Assembly: GCA_013398615.1 (NCBI GenBank)
Contig: VZSR01000514.1
Location: 7,188,305 to 7,252,304, forward strand
Reading direction: 5' to 3'
DNA length: 64,000 bases
Origin: Brachypodius melanocephalos
Lineage: Eukaryota > Chordata > Aves > Passeriformes > Pycnonotidae
In this document: in pieces, positions 11,217 through 25,996 of the stretch
How the letters are laid out: every line of letters begins with the position of its first letter
How positions within the stretch are numbered: the stretch's first letter is position 1
Translations under genes and position numbers: made by a program
The notes under the pieces: generated by a model
The model's input: the letters and a program-made list of their open reading frames with translations, nothing else
Databases searched by the model: none
Told to the model about the DNA's origin: nothing

Positions 11217-14200
11217 TTTTTTTGTTTGCTTATTGTTTAAAATGTTTTCTCTGGGTACTTTATAAAGATTTTGAGCATCTCGCTAAGGATTTTAGATATC
11301 ACCTCGAGCAGAGGCCTCTGACTTTCAAGTGGATAGATTTATCCCTTGGTCTGTTCCTGGAAGTTTAATTCTACTAATGGGGCCACATTCTCTAAATGGT
11401 GCATTTTTTATTGCCCAAGTTCACCACTAGATCTGGGCTCTAATACTCAGCAGAGCTCTTGTCTATATTTACACTTAGATCCTGCTTTAGTTGACCATCA
11501 CCTGGTGCATTTCATAGACACTGCAAATAAATAAAGGTTGCAGTCAAATTGCAACTCCTGTGCTGCATATGTATTGATTATAAAGGGGTGAAATTATATC
11601 TTACCATTTCCTTTAACACTTTAATTCTTTGCTGGGGAGGAATGAGGTGAAAGTTGAGCAGAGAACTCCAAGGTAGCTAAGCCCTGTGGGTTGGCTGAGG
11701 GGCATCTGCTCAACTTACAGGTTATGTAAGAGGAAAGTCATAAACCTACAATGATCTGGTTTAAATTTTAGTTCCACAAGGGCAGAGAGGGAGAGGAAAC
11801 TCTGCTCCCCAGTGTTAACAACACTGTGGCATACACTGCTGAAATTCTGTCTTCACTTACAAATATCCTGATCTATCACCTTTCATTTCTGTTACACATC
11901 TAATGACAGGTTATGCCAGGGTCCCTAATTTTCCACATGGCACTGAGGACAGCAGTTGTACATTATATTCATGCCAGCACAGTTAAATCTCTTCTGTTCA
12001 CTGGAGCTATTCTGAAGTTTTAATAATTTAAGTTATGAATTTGGCTCTTTAAAGCTACTGTAACTTCTGTCCAAAGTATCTCACTAAGGAGGCAGAAGCA
12101 TTAATAAAGTCAGAGACTTGCTGAACAAAGAAACTACAGTTGTTGCAAACTGATCCAGTCACTGTTTCTCACATTACTGCACCAATGATTTCAGTTCTAC
12201 CTTAAAGAGTTTTAGGGTGTAAAGATCATTTTAACCTATCTACACTACACTAACACCAGGGATGGATTATGCATGACTGGGGCCATGCCCAGCATACAAT
12301 TTTTTTTTTGTGAGAGCTTCAGTCATTCCACACACAATTCATGCTCTGTACTGAGTGAGAGGCTGGGTTTGTGATGTGGAAGGCTATCACCACAGCTTCA
12401 GCTGAGTTCTTCTAATTAATTTCCCCTTAAAAATAAAGTGCAAACGTGTTACTGCATATGCTCTCGTCTTACACAGTTCAGTATTTTATTATTAGCTAAA
12501 TACTAAGTCAACAGAATTAGGAAAGAACCAGCAGACACAGAAATAGAGAATAAACCTGTGAAAACATTCAAACCTCCACAGTTGCCATGAGAAGTGATTT
12601 ACTGCACGCAAGTTCTCAAGACACAGTGAGGGACTGTTTTGCCAAAGTCATGCCAATTTACAGGGTAACTTTCAGCATTTCTTTTTATTACTACAGAATT
12701 GAATTCACAACTTGTTTCCTCTTTTCCTCGGACTTGATTAATTACCATGTTAACATAACTACTATTCTTCTGCTTATAATGGGCTCCCTCTAAAGTGCTG
12801 CCCCAGCAAAATAAAACCAGGAGAAAGCTTCTAGCTCTGCTCTAGCACTGCAATCCTTTCTAATCTCACTATTTTTTAAATTTATGTTCCATTCCAATAA
12901 AGCATGTGTGAATATTACAGCAAATCAGATAATACAAGGTTATGACCCTTGTAATTGATCCTTCAAGGTTCTTTTCTCCTTTTTTTTTTCCCAGTTGACG
13001 TGGTAAAAAAATCACATTTAGCTGTGCTTGTTGACACTTGAGAATTCGCTTTGTTGGTCGTACACACTGTTTCAGAGAGATCACATTACATAATGATGTA
13101 TTTCTAGTGCTTCATTTCTTCTATACCTACAAGCCCATTAAGCTGTAAGCAAACCTCCCGTGGGGCTGTAAGACTGCAAGTATCAAGGGGGCAATGCTCC
13201 CACCCTGTTCAGAGGGAGCATGGCTGGAGCAGGGTATTATGTGAGGACACAGGGTTAAACATTAGCTACTACTTAAAAAAATTCAAATAAATAACAGCAG
13301 CTCGAAATAAAGAGTTAAATTTCCACTTGTGGAAAAATGCACATTTAAATGAGCACGGACCATGTATCCCAGCACTAGGAATCAGTTTTCTGGAGCAATG
13401 GTTTCTGTATCACATGACCACTGGAATAAAGTGATTAATTGGACTGTCTCAGTAAATGCAATCATTACACTTTTAATTAACCTTTTCAACCTCTTACACC
13501 TTTTCGTTTTGTTATGCATTAGATTTTTACAGTTTCCCAGTTATTATGCTTGACTACACTTAAAACAATGTGGAGCTCTGTTAGAAAGATAAGAGAAACA
13601 ATTGAAACAGCTCTGACTGCACTCAACAGGAAAACAGCACTGATACTGTCATCATCAGGGTAGTTATAAATCAGGTGCAGGACAGACATTCTGAACTCTG
13701 TGGCTACGTTCCCACCTAATTTTTGTTTTGGCAGCACACTGTTATTTAATGACTCTGGCTACCAGGAAACCAGCTTTTGGAAATTCTTTCTCAACCTAGT
13801 TATAATTACTCCATATAAATCATACAATGATCAATTATAATAATCTTAGCTTCATCCATTATTTAAACTTAGAGTTTGAATCTACACAGCAGGAGTGCAG
13901 GAAATTCCAAAGTCCCTTCTCTGCTCGCTCACAACTGCTTTATTCCTGAAGCCATGCCAATTACAGAAAAGAAGGGGCCAGATATGCTCTTATCTGAAAC
14001 AACCACAGATTTCAGACAAGCAATGGTTTCTGGCTTGGTTTTTGGCTTGTTTTTTTTTCCTAACCACACTGTCTTACAGTGGGTAAAACTAAATTCAACG
14101 TGAGATTTTCCTTTCTTTACATTGGTGGAACAGAATCAGAGGAGTTCTGCAATTACATACACTGACAGAATAAAATATTCTTACTTTAAAAATGGCCTAG

Positions 14201-17200
14201 GTCTTCCTCACACTGATGCACACAGACACATTTGTATACACACATATATATGTCCTAGCATTTTTCAGTACTATTTGGCTTCATGTGTCATTTCACAAGA
14301 GCTCGAGAAAAAAAAAATCCAAATGTTTTTGTCTAATTTAAGGCTGAGCCTAAGACACTTAAACTCAGTGTGATATGAACACTAAGTCTGATGGAAAGAG
14401 GGAAAAAAAAGAAACTTTCATGAAGGCTCAAGCAAAACATCCAAATCTTTTTCAGAAAAACTTCAGGATTTCAACTGGATTTTGAAATCGTAACAAGGAC
14501 TTTTATAACTATTTAATAAACTGACTGTATGTTTTTGGTTATGCAACATATTAAGTTAATTGTTATTACTTTTCTGCATCTTGTCCTAGTTCAGTCTCAG
14601 CCATAATATTTGCTATCCAGTGTAAAGACAGTGTCTGTTTTGAGGTTTAATATTTTTTAATTTCCAACACATATTTTAATGTTTCAACTACATGTGAACA
14701 GAGCAACATTTTTCTGTGCTTCTCAGCTAAATCTGCCCAAAACTCCTCAAACATTGTAGCATTTAGGCTGAAGCAGAGAAAGACAAGGAGGGAGATCTTG
14801 TCAGGGAAGGAAGGAAATTCTAGAAATACAATACGGGATAAAGCAAGTATTCATATCTGATACGAGAATCACAAGATTTTTCAGTAACTCCACAGCTTCT
14901 CTGAACAGCTATTCAGTTTACCCAATGCATCCCATTAAAAATTTTTCATGGTATGCTATGTAGCACTTTCCACTACATAATTCCTCTGCTTTCTTCCTAA
15001 ATTTACTCCTTTCCTCTTAACAATGGCTTTTTAATTTCTTGAAGACTCTCCTTCTCCCATTACTCTATTTAAGTTAGTTCCCCTAATATTCTTTCTTCAC
15101 AACCTAAATCACATTTTCTGGATATCCAAACTTGTGCCATTTATTCTCAGATTTGGGGAAAGAAAGAAAACAAAACAAGAGGTTACAAAAAAAGCCCCCA
15201 AATCATGGACCAAGAGTTTCTGTTCGAGTTGTACTCAGGGGATTGCTACAGACAGACAAAACCTGTTAATTCAAGAGCTGCTGAAGCATAGCTTACTCCA
15301 GCCTCAAGCAATACCAGTGTAGGTAGGGATGGTTTACACACACTGACTGCCTGCTGCAGGAGTATATATTAGCTTATCTTTGACAGCAGCTTGCTCTTGA
15401 TGGCTATAACCTGAAAAAAAAGTCAAAGTACATAAAACCTCAGTAGAAAAATTATCCTGCTTATTCTGTGGTATTACTCTCTCAGAAGGAAACCGAGAGA
15501 GGACAGTGGGCTGGAGAAGTGACTGTGAATCCAGTCTGACAAGAGCAGATGATGGGATAACTCAGGGAACAGTTAAAAGCAGAGACAGGGGAAGATGCTC
15601 TCTCCAGGATAACAAGAGGAGAGCCCCACCACTCCTAGATGGGAGAATCACAGATGTCTCATTGGTCACGACAAAAGTCCAGCAGCACAAGTGAGAGAAG
15701 AGGGTAAAACCACAGTGAAAGCAGCAGGGACAGACACGGGGCAGATGCTCAATTAGTGACAGCAGCAGCAGGGGTGGGGCAGAGGGTGCCATCATAGCAC
15801 TGGAGAGAGCACTAGAGACAGAGAACAGCAAAACCCACAGCAGCTGGGGAGGCACCAACTCAGCCCCCCTTTCCCTGCTGCCAGTGAAAACCATTCGGGG
15901 CAATTATCTGGCCTATCGACCAAACAATATGAGCCTCATTCCATTAATCCACCACCAGCTGCTCTTCTTTTCCCTATCACTCGGTCCCAACGAAATCCTG
16001 TTGAATACAAATAAATTCACCACAATGTGAAGAGGGCAGCAGTGGTAACTCCTGTCTTTCCATGGATTTGCTCATGTGGGTTTCAGTCATTGTGTTGCTG
16101 CTGACTCCAAGTCTCACTGCTGAGCCCCAGAGCCAGTGACCAAGGAGATGTGTGCACTGAGGCAGGTGAACTTAATGGATCAAGGGAAACAAGATACTTT
16201 GGAAATAAATAACTTCAGTGATACTGCCCTGGAGAGTTAATAATGATTATGATGGTCCCCATCCTATTGTGTGCCCAGAAGATAAAGCAGTACAAAACAA
16301 AGGTGAGGCAGCTGTGTATGGTATACGTCACTTACCTACAGTGCAACTGGGGGGTTTGTTAACTGGAGATCATTCTGATATTTAATAGATTACACACATT
16401 AACAATTGGACCACTGCCTACTGTCTAATCTAAATTACCTGTCACTTTCATTTATGGCACATACAACATGTGGCAATAGACAAAAAGCTTCTTTCTGTTT
16501 CGTCTCCCGTGTTCTTGGTCTTCCCCTGTTCCCCACAGATCCCTCTCCTGAGTTTGGTTACCTTTCCTTAGCTCTTATAAATGGCCAATAACTCTTTTCT
16601 CCAAATGTAAAAATGTGGTTCTTTCTGAAAAAAGACTAAGGAAATAAAATTATTTTGGCTCATTAACTACATTTAACAGCATTTTTGTCTCTTTTTTTGA
16701 GGTGCTGCCCCTATGCTTCTGCTGTCAAGTAGTGTCCAGTTCGAAGCACACTGAACACAACATTTTGACTTCCATTTACTTCAAAAAACTCTGAATCCAG
16801 GTTTTCTGCCCAAATTTATCTTGTCTTTGAAACCCATTAAATCAACTAAGCATTTGATTAAGTGCTATAGTGAGCTAAGCATCAGCTTACACTCTCCTTG
16901 GCTCCATTTTTAACTCTAAAATACATATAGAACATATTGGTTTTAATTTGGCATACATGTTTGCAAATGTGTGAATACACAGGTAGAAGGCACAAAAGTA
17001 AACACAGTTGGAAGAGAAAAGCAGGGTTATAATAAAATAGATTATTTTCGTGCTCAAATACTTAAGTCAAATGAATGTCTTTCTAATTAACAAGGAGTGA
17101 GCCTCACTAAGTAAAATGACAACACTATTTACATTTAAATAGTCTATTTTATTCAGAGTCACTTCACACACATGCACACTACTCAACTGCAGCCAATTCT

Positions 17201-20200
17201 GCAGTGGAGAATAATAACTATACAGCACCAGCAGCACTGTCCAAGAGGCATTGGAGGGACATGGGTAAGAGATGAATCAAGAGTTTATGATGCTTCTGTA
17301 ATCAAAATTACAACACTGACCCAAATAATTTCAATTTCTTTCTTTTTTTTTTTTTTTTTTTAAACACTCATACTCCTGCCTGATCAGGTAAAACGTGTTA
17401 GTGCTGCCAGGAATTCAGATCTGGAGACTAACATCCCAACTCACATCCTGCTAGGATGCTTGCACAGTATTGACTAAAATGGATGGGTTTGAAATACTAA
17501 TTGACTAATGATGTATGGCTTCCAAATAGGCAAATTATGCTTAACATGTCTCAGTAAGTGAAGAACCCATTTCAAGACAACATTAGTATTAACACTATTA
17601 ATGTATTAACACATTCCCTCCTGAGGGAAGTCAGTGCAGTGCTGCAGAGGCAGCAGCAGTGCAGCCCCCAGGAGCTGAGCAGGGTCATTCCTCTGGTAGA
17701 TGACACTGCCCACTGGTCACTCAATGATGGGGGCACATGGAGACTGCAGCTCCTGCCCCTCCTGGCACAAACACAGCTCTGGTTCATCACTGTAGCTCTG
17801 AGCCACTGAGGCCACGGGTGCAGAATCTCTGTATTGCCAATTCCTGCCTGCAAACCTTGATGCTCAGCCAACTGAGCAGAAAACTTTGGTAACCTTCAGC
17901 TTTTCAGTCTTGTCCTAGTCCTTCTCTAGAAGAACTGATTCAGTAACACTGCTGAGAGATGGCTGAAGTATTTAGAGTCAGTGCCCCTCCCAAACAGGCT
18001 GATAAGGAGTTTCTTAGCCCTGCTGGAGACAGGAGATCAACACCACTCCACATATATTTGCTCTCTGTTTTTATTTATTTGTTTCTTTATCCCCATCTAA
18101 AACACAAAAGAGTTTGTTTATATACCTGATTAGTGTCAACAGCATTAGTTTACTTTTGAATACACTTACAAATGCATATATTCAGTTTAAAATAGTACTC
18201 ATGTTAAAGCCTGAGAGCTAAACTAAACCTGCATCTTGAAGCTAGTGATGTTCTAATCCTGCTGCCATGCATTAGAGAGATATAAAATAATAGGAGCCCC
18301 AATCCCAGAAAAAAGCACTACACATGGAAGTGCTGAGAAGAGAACAGCATCTCAAAATTCACTGCACACTGGATACACACACATTTCTCAACCAGCAGCT
18401 TCTCCTGCTCTCCAAGGCCCTCCTACCACTGGGAAAACTTTCACACGTCCAATACAATAGCACAGCTCCCTCTGTAATTCAAGAGCATAAGAAAGAATGA
18501 TTAAGAATGCTATTGAAATCAACACCAAAACTTCAAATAAAATGAATCATGATTAGCTGTTGAAACTAGAATGATGTAGAAAAGCGAGGTATCCACAATA
18601 CAGCAGCGCACCAGTAAATAAATAAAGCGCAAAAGTCTCACATATTTGACATCTGAAGAACAAAACTATCCATCAATGTCTTGGCACAGATCGATCAAAC
18701 AGAATGCTGCTGACTAAAATCTAATAGTATGATGGTAATAATGTAGCCATAAAGCTTCTACTCTGTAATTGACTGCTTCCACTTCAAGCTAACATGTCTA
18801 AAAGAGTGACTAATGTTCACCTAAAGATTTCACTTGCGTTGAATGACAATCAGCTACACCTCGTGCTGTTCTCCATAGATTGCTTGTGCTGGGTAATTGC
18901 TGAGGGAGAGGAGCCAGAGGGGAAATAGTCTTCTTAACTAAGGAAATTTATGTGAAGAATGGTATGATAATCTCAAAAGAAAATGTAGTTTCCCATCTGA
19001 TTTTAGAACACAACACAATACTGCAGCCACAACATTCCTTTCCTAAAGTGGAAGTATCAGTGGTGACTCCATTATCAGGGCAGAGTAGGTTTTATATTTA
19101 AAATGGGCATTTAAACTTCCAACAAGACATAAAAAATACAATTTTTGCTTCCCAAAATTACAGCCTAAGTTCTTTGAATAAAGAACAAATTTCTGAGAGC
19201 TTACAGATAGATTGTATGCTTTGGTAAGAATTTCCATTTCACTGAAAGTCAATTAAGTTAATTAGCATTACAAACCTAACAGAACCATACCCTTCAATGA
19301 CATGTCTTCATAACTTACTTTTGTCATCTTACAGAGCAGACTATTTTACAAATAACATGAATTAATACACAGTTTATGTAGTTTTAATTCAGGAGACCAA
19401 GATGAACTTAAGCAAATTTTTGTATTTTCCTAAACAAAACCTGAAAAACTATAGGAACAGTTTGGTGGGTTTTTCCAATTTTTCTGAGGCCAGAACGAGA
19501 AATTTAAATTTCCTTTCAAAGTTTCACTGAAGATAAAAATATATTTATAATTAAAATGTTTGGAACTCTTTAATGGACAATGATTGTTACTCAGATTGCT
19601 CTGTTGCCTTTGATATATACTTAAAGGTAATTGGCTAGTCTTAGTGATGTATTTTTAAAGAGCTACCTATTGATTAATAATGTTTCAGTATTAATATAAC
19701 CACTTTGTGTGGATCAAGAAACATCAATAGCAGAAACTCATATTTATCCACAAATTAACTGGATATAGATCTGTTACTTTAAGCAAAATGGGGTGCATTC
19801 ACTCATTATTTTGCAAGAGTAATGAGATAACTTAAGAGTCAAGATTAAAGCAAAATTTGGGTTTCTATCTCAACTGCATACAACAGATAAAGTTCATTTT
19901 TTCCTGCTCTTGCAGAATGAATGAAAAAAGGACATAAAAGCAGAACTCCCAACTGCAGGAATTGGTGACGCTGTAGTTTTGTACTTTTGGGCCTCCAGGT
20001 AAAATGCTGCACAAAATGAAATGTGCAGTACTAACAGAGGTGACTTTTTTCCCCAAAAATCCAGTTAAAAATGTATTAAACCAGTAAATAATCTTGACCC
20101 TCATAATCAGGCCTCTCAGAGCCCCACTGTCACCCAACAGGTTCTGTAGGGACTCAGAGGTTTGCTGATTTATAGAGATACTTGAAAAGAATGCCCTGGC

Positions 20201-20449
20201 CTTTGATGAAGAGCCATCACAGAATTATAAAAAACTGCATCAGTTGATTTGCATAGGAAATGGCAGAAGAACAGAATTCTGTGTACCACAAACAAGAATA
20301 AATAAATTAGGGAAGGCTCATTGTCAAGTATCTTACCAAGCAGTTCAAAACTTGTGCACTGCAATTTTAGGAAGGTCAGACATATTCAAATTGTAATGGC
20401 TATGCAGCTCATCCTACTGTGGCAAGCCAAAATAAATCCATCCTTTGTA
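11217..20449 (-). other. GFRA1 upstream intron, 11.2-20.4 kb: mostly unique sequence
   Basis: I see no exon and no clear transposon here. It contains a 12-bp stem at 11.65 kb, short T runs (12.3 and 17.34 kb), a TATATA patch near 14.24 kb, and a small palindrome near 17.13 kb. A stretch at 18.49-18.80 kb has the texture of conserved noncoding DNA. Frames at 15.5-15.9 and 17.5-17.9 kb are chance frames in GC-richer patches. Confidence 0.7.
11651..11716. repeat. 12-bp inverted repeat
   Basis: AAGTTGAGCAGA at 11651-11662 is matched perfectly by TCTGCTCAACTT at 11705-11716, with a 42-base loop. It may be chance in a 64-kb window. Confidence 0.6.
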
Positions 20450-20780
20450 AATCATCTGTCCCAGCCTCCCAGTGGATGCGATGCTGCACCCTCCACAGTA
20501 TTCCATACAGTGCCTAGTTACCTTTAAAGTTAGATTTCTTTTCCCTAATATCTAACCTAAACACCACATACTACAATTCAGAGCAAATGACAATGACCCT
20601 GTCACAAAGGGTATTACACTGCTTTGACATTTGTTCTTAATGAATCCACACTGACCCTCCTTATCACCTCACATCCCCTAGATACTTTTAGATCAATTTT
20701 TTTAATACCCTATTCTATCATGCTTCCAAGCACTGTGTTTGGGAACTGGATCATAATTCCCTGGGTTTTTTTCCTAGGTC
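20450..20780 (-). mobile_element. Diverged CR1 LINE fragments
   Basis: The plus strand carries two CR1 antisense signatures in order. The first is GCACCCTCCACAG through CCCTAATATCTAACCTAAAC, from the 3' end. The second is the upstream stretch around TTGTTCTTAATGAATCCACA and ATAATTCCCTGGGTTTT. In a full CR1 these parts lie farther apart, so the copy is internally deleted or represents two insertions. It is older and more diverged than the 11.1- and 47.0-kb copies. Confidence 0.7.
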
Positions 20781-20793
20781 TATTTTATTGATG

Positions 20794-20829
20794 GTGTGTG
20801 TGTGTATATATATATATATGTTTTTTTTT
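20794..20829. repeat. (TG)n(TA)n microsatellite plus T run
   Basis: Alternating GTGTGT passes into TATATATA and then a T9 run. It is a compound dinucleotide repeat just beyond the CR1 fragment. Confidence 0.9.
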
Positions 20830-23800
20830 CTAAATAAAGTAGGTTCTGTGTTAGTTTTCCAGCAGCCCCCTTGGGCCTCTTTTTCCTTTCATGAATTCTC
20901 AAATTGCTAATGGCTTAGCGACAGCTTCAGTTTATTAAGTACACTAAAAATAATCAGGCCTTAAGAAGGAAAAACCCATAATAATATTTCTTAAATATTT
21001 TTCTTCCTTTCTATTGAAGACACAATTTAACTAGAAATTGAAAAGGAACTTTTTTTAGTGCCACATCATGTGATGACATACCACTTTTTATAGGTCAAAT
21101 AGCTTAAAACTACCTTCTTAAATTCCTTGCTTAGCTATGTTGAATAGTTTTAGATGGTCTTTAATCAATATAGAAAGTAGTTCTCATAGTCAAAAATCTG
21201 TCTTTTCACATCCAATACACACATGTCACCAAGGGAAACACAGAGATGGGAGTGAGACCTAGAGGGACAGACTCTGTCTGTGCAGGGTGGTTTTTCTACT
21301 CTGGAAAAGGAAAAAACTTTCACCCCAACTGAGAAGTTGAACATATTTCTGATAGCTTTGTCTCACCATGGTGGCCCAGACAAGTAGAAGCATTCTGATA
21401 AACCAGGCCTTTATTATCATAAAGTTGGCCAAAACTTTATTGCTGTTGTTTCCTTTATGAACAAACACATAAATGGAGAGCTTCTCGATCCACATTAACA
21501 AAATCCTTCCACGGCAAAACCAGGATCTTCAAATGTGCCCTTGAAAGCCCCAAGCTCTGAGCAAAGTGTCCTTATTGAACAGAGATCACAAAGCCACCAT
21601 TTTAGGACAATCCACCCAGTCCCAGTGTCCTGATCACCCTCTTAAACATGTACACGATCACCAGAGCAATAAAATAAGGACCTCTTGAATCTCAAATGCA
21701 TGAAACTGCTTTCCTTCTTCCCTACTTTCCTGAGCAGGAATCTCTCTTTATATCTCTCTCCTGGTCCCCACATTTGAGCTGGGGCAGCAGTGGCTGAGGC
21801 TCCTGCTGTAGAGAACACGATGCAGCCAAGGAAACACAGAAAATCCAGGTGAAGACAAAACAATAGGAAGCAAAACAGCACAAAGCAGAGCCCTCACTGC
21901 CCACAGCAAAGAGGGTGCTGGGTCAGGATCCCCAGATCCCAATGCCTGTGGATCCACCAAGACAAGGACTTCTACAATGTGTATCTGACAGTCAGATCAG
22001 CGAGGGGCCTTTTCACAGCATCTGTCCTCAGCAATGACAGGCTGTTGAGCCTTACAAATAGGGGCTGTTTTATCTGGTCAGGAAAGCAGTGAAAACTGGA
22101 CTAGAAGAGCTGGTCAGCTCCCCAAAGCCCTACCCCCACAGAGCTGTCAGTCAGCCAGAGCCTGGGGAGCTCCAAACCCACTCTCCTACCATTTCCCATT
22201 CATCTATAAAATCACAGGAAGCCAGGGAAGGGACAGTGCCAGGAGCATCAGCTTCCATTTCTGAAGGGCTCCTGGAAGAAATGTCAGTCTGCTCAGCCTG
22301 CATCCCTTGAGCTGTAGGGAGCTGAAAAGAGATGGAACCAGGGAATACTGCAGAAAATGTAATCCATGGCCTTCAGACGAGGGCCAGAGCCACTAAATGA
22401 TCCCCTGAGTGTGAAACTGCAAAGCCTGGCTACAAACACAGGAGATCTAGATCCTGGATGAAGCACTTTGTCCATCCCTAATCAGTAATTCTATTCAAGG
22501 CAAATTAATGTAGAATAGAGCTACTAGTTTGATAGAATGGCTATTAGAAGAGTTTCCTCTGAGCTTGCAGAGGCTTAGAATAAGCTCAAAACCAGGGTAT
22601 CCTCTCCACACCTGCCATTCCCATTTCACAGCTGGATCCCTCAGGCTTCTGGAGCACCAGGAGTAGGAATGGGACAGTAAAGGAAGCACAATTTATCACA
22701 AGCAACAACTTACTGTGAGTTTGAATGTCCTAAAGTTGCAGCAATTGCAGAAACAACAGAAGGATTAGTTGCTACAACAAACATACAAGATGCATAAGTA
22801 TTCCCATTATTATTTGTTTCCTAAGAATAATTCTAAGATAATTTTTCCCCTTAAAAAAAATTAAATAATCCAACTTTTTTAGTTTATCTTTATCCAAACA
22901 GTTCTCTAAAACACATTAATGATTGGACTGCTTCTGAAAAAGTTTAATTTGTATGTAAAGCTTGCTGCAAAGTAAGTTGTGAAGATGTAACATGGCACTG
23001 TAACGAAGTTTGACATTTTCCTACCTTCTTTTATTCAGTCTCACATGGTGCTTTACATGTGGTTATGATGTGTTGAATCCCAAGTGACAATGACCCACCC
23101 CAGCTCCCAAGGAGTCAGGCAGATGCATAAGAAGCAATTCAGAAACAAGCAGCAATGCTGAGAAAAAAAGCCATTAAACATGAAGAGAAAGCTTTTACCA
23201 GGGCATAGGAATAGGTCAAGTTGTGCAAAAAGGAAATACAAGGAGCACTTTAATGGCCTTAAATGCATCAGTAATTTTACAGCATTTGCCTTTTTTTCTA
23301 CTTTTTTTTTAAATACTTAAAGGATGTACTCAGTACCTAAAAGCTACTATATTTAACTGGAAAAATGAGTGACCACTGTTTACTACTACAAAATCCATGT
23401 AATCAGTCCATGGTAGTTACTTCTACTCAACCAGCTAAAAGGCTTTCCTGTATTTCAAATACATATTTTTCTGAAATTTCATCCAAGATTCCTCACTGTC
23501 ATTTTTGAGAAATTACAGCAAATTACTAAGGATCTCTATCCATGGTTGAAAATATATTTTTGTATAACAATGAAGTCATTACTCTTTTTATTCCTGTAAA
23601 TTCCATGAGAGCAAGAAACAGAAGCACAATAAAAAATCTCCTTCATAACAGTTGATTAGAAAATATGGCCTGCAGAAGTCTAGCTCTCTACACTTTGCAC
23701 ATTAAGAATCCAAATACGTTACCAAAGCTGGGATTTTAACCCCCCACAGCTTTAGCACAAAGAAGCACATTAATAAGATACAATTCAGATTTGCATTTTT

Positions 23801-24858
23801 TAATAAGCAAGGGGATCAAAGAAAATATGAATGCTGAAGGGATGTTAAATCATGTGCAAATTCAAACATCAACGTATACCACAGAATGGAGACACACTTG
23901 CACTAAAGGGAACGTAGTAAGGCTTTCCAAAAGTTGTAGTGAACAAAATCAACTCTTTTTGAATGGTTTGCAGGCACCCAGTGAGTCTAGGAGAGGAGCA
24001 GATATATTGGAGTTGCACCAAATATTTTGTGCACTTGATTCTGGATATTCTGGATATTAATGGTTGATGGCAAATTAGTTGGGATGGTGGAGGACCAGCA
24101 ATGGAAGGATTCATCTTTCCAGTAACTGGGACTGTATTAAAGACTCTGAGCTGCTTTAGGTGAAGATGGGAGTATTTTAGTAGACATGTATTGCTATGCA
24201 GACAGCAGGATGGCCCTTCTCTCTGAGGTGGTCACACTGCTGTAATTTACTGGGTCTAACCATCAGCCTGGGCAGCCCAAGGACCATGGGCTGGTAAAAA
24301 ACTTTGCTGAAGCCCAGCCATTAAAAAGAGCTCTGTCTGCACTTCACAGCCCACCAGGAGGCTGAGATACCTCCCAGCCAGCAGAATGCAAACCAGCACC
24401 AACATTTCAGCTGTCCCTACACACCCAGGGCAGCTGACAGGTGCATAAAGGGACACGGAGTTGGTGAAAAGGGCACCAAGAAAACAAGGGGGAAACAGCC
24501 TTGACAGGCTAATGACAAACATTCTTTTCTGTAAAACTGTTTTACATTTTTTTAAAGAATTGAGTTCATAAGCTGAAGCTGCCTCCAGGCATGACCAGCA
24601 TTTACTCATCAGATCTCCACAGGCCTCAATGACCTTGGCAGTCTTACAAGGATCATGTTTTTACATGGATGAACTGTTCCTGAACAATTTCTCCAAACAG
24701 GATTTCTATCAATGTCAGGCACACTTCTCTTTTCATTCTACTTCCCTTTCCTTGATTAAACATATTTATAGTGGACATTAAAGAGAAGAAAACAAGTGCT
24801 CTCCAACATGCAGATTCAGTAAAATTAGATCAATCAATCACAGAACTAAAGCAGTGTC

Positions 24859-24900
24859 TGCAGTTATCACTCCCTTCACTGCAGTTATCACACTCCTCAC
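24859..24900. repeat. 21-bp tandem duplication
   Basis: Two head-to-tail units start TGCAGTTATCAC (24859-24879 and 24880-24900) and end in CTTCAC or CCTCAC. Confidence 0.85.
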
Positions 24901-25975
24901 TGCTGCACACTTTGTCCCTCTGCCTATCCTGGTGATTTACTCTGGAAGTTCATCAGGACAGGGTTTATCTTGCAGTAGTGTTTGGGTACAGCCTGGCAGA
25001 ACGGAGCCTTGTTCCCAAACAGCTCTTGAGCATGATGTAATAAACATGATTCGTATGTGGATCATCTCCATCACTCTCACAGAGAGTGACAGAAGATGAT
25101 ACCTTCTGGAGGAATCACTTTCAACACTTCAGTGTCAGCACGCAGCAATGGTCTTTGCTTCTTTTAAACTTCCAGCCTGGGACTTTCCCATGAATTTTGA
25201 AGGAAAAATGCTTGATGTAATTGGTGTATGCAATAAACTATATTCTTTGCTTGCAATTAAGACTCAAAAATTCAGAGTGACTCTGTTGTTCTAAGAGATG
25301 TCAAAATCTGTCTCATTTCACAGAGTTTTTCTATCTTCAGAAAAGACCAATGCAGAACAATGAATCTAATTTACAGCTCCTTAAGCATCACACTGAGAAA
25401 ATGAGGATGGTATTTATTCTTTGACAGTATAAGCAACGCATAACAGAAATCTATATATTAACTAGTGAAAGAAGTCTGTTCTAGTGCCCATGGAGAAGCC
25501 TCTGCTCAAACACAAACACTGAATTTATAAGCAGAATTCAAGATTTAGTTCTTAATTAGCATTGTCTACACCTGTACTAACAGCAGATTCATTGGATCCC
25601 ATGTCACATACACACCCATCTTGCTCCACTGAGCTCAATGGAGAGGAAGAAGGTAAAAAATGTCCTGGAAAGCAGCTTTTATTGGTTGCTGTCAGATAGG
25701 GATAGATGGACAGCTGCTCTGATTCACTGCAGAAATCTTTCTATTCCTAAATTCCTAACACATGCATAAATCATAGGAGGCTGAACGGAGCGATTACTCT
25801 TTAGCTGAACATTTTTTGTTCTTTTTACTGGAAAATAAACTTGGACAAAACCATCACCAGAAAAGCTTGTAAAAACTTGCCCTAATGATTTCCAATAATA
25901 TATTTATTAGGTCATATTCTCAGTCATAAAAATACCGTAACAAATGGACAAATTTTCCACTTTGAAAGCGAAAAA

Positions 25976-25996
25976 TGAGTTAAATTTTTTAACTCA
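25976..25996. repeat. Short palindrome
   Basis: TGAGTTAAA and TTTAACTCA are perfect reverse complements around a 3-base T spacer. This is short enough to be chance. Confidence 0.5.

Noticed and set aside
15506..15903. Minus-strand 113-codon frame with a seemingly repeated LLLLS-EHLP motif
   Set aside because: The DNA under the two copies is only loosely similar, so the repeat is probably due to CAG/CTC-rich composition. No gene or LTR structure was seen.
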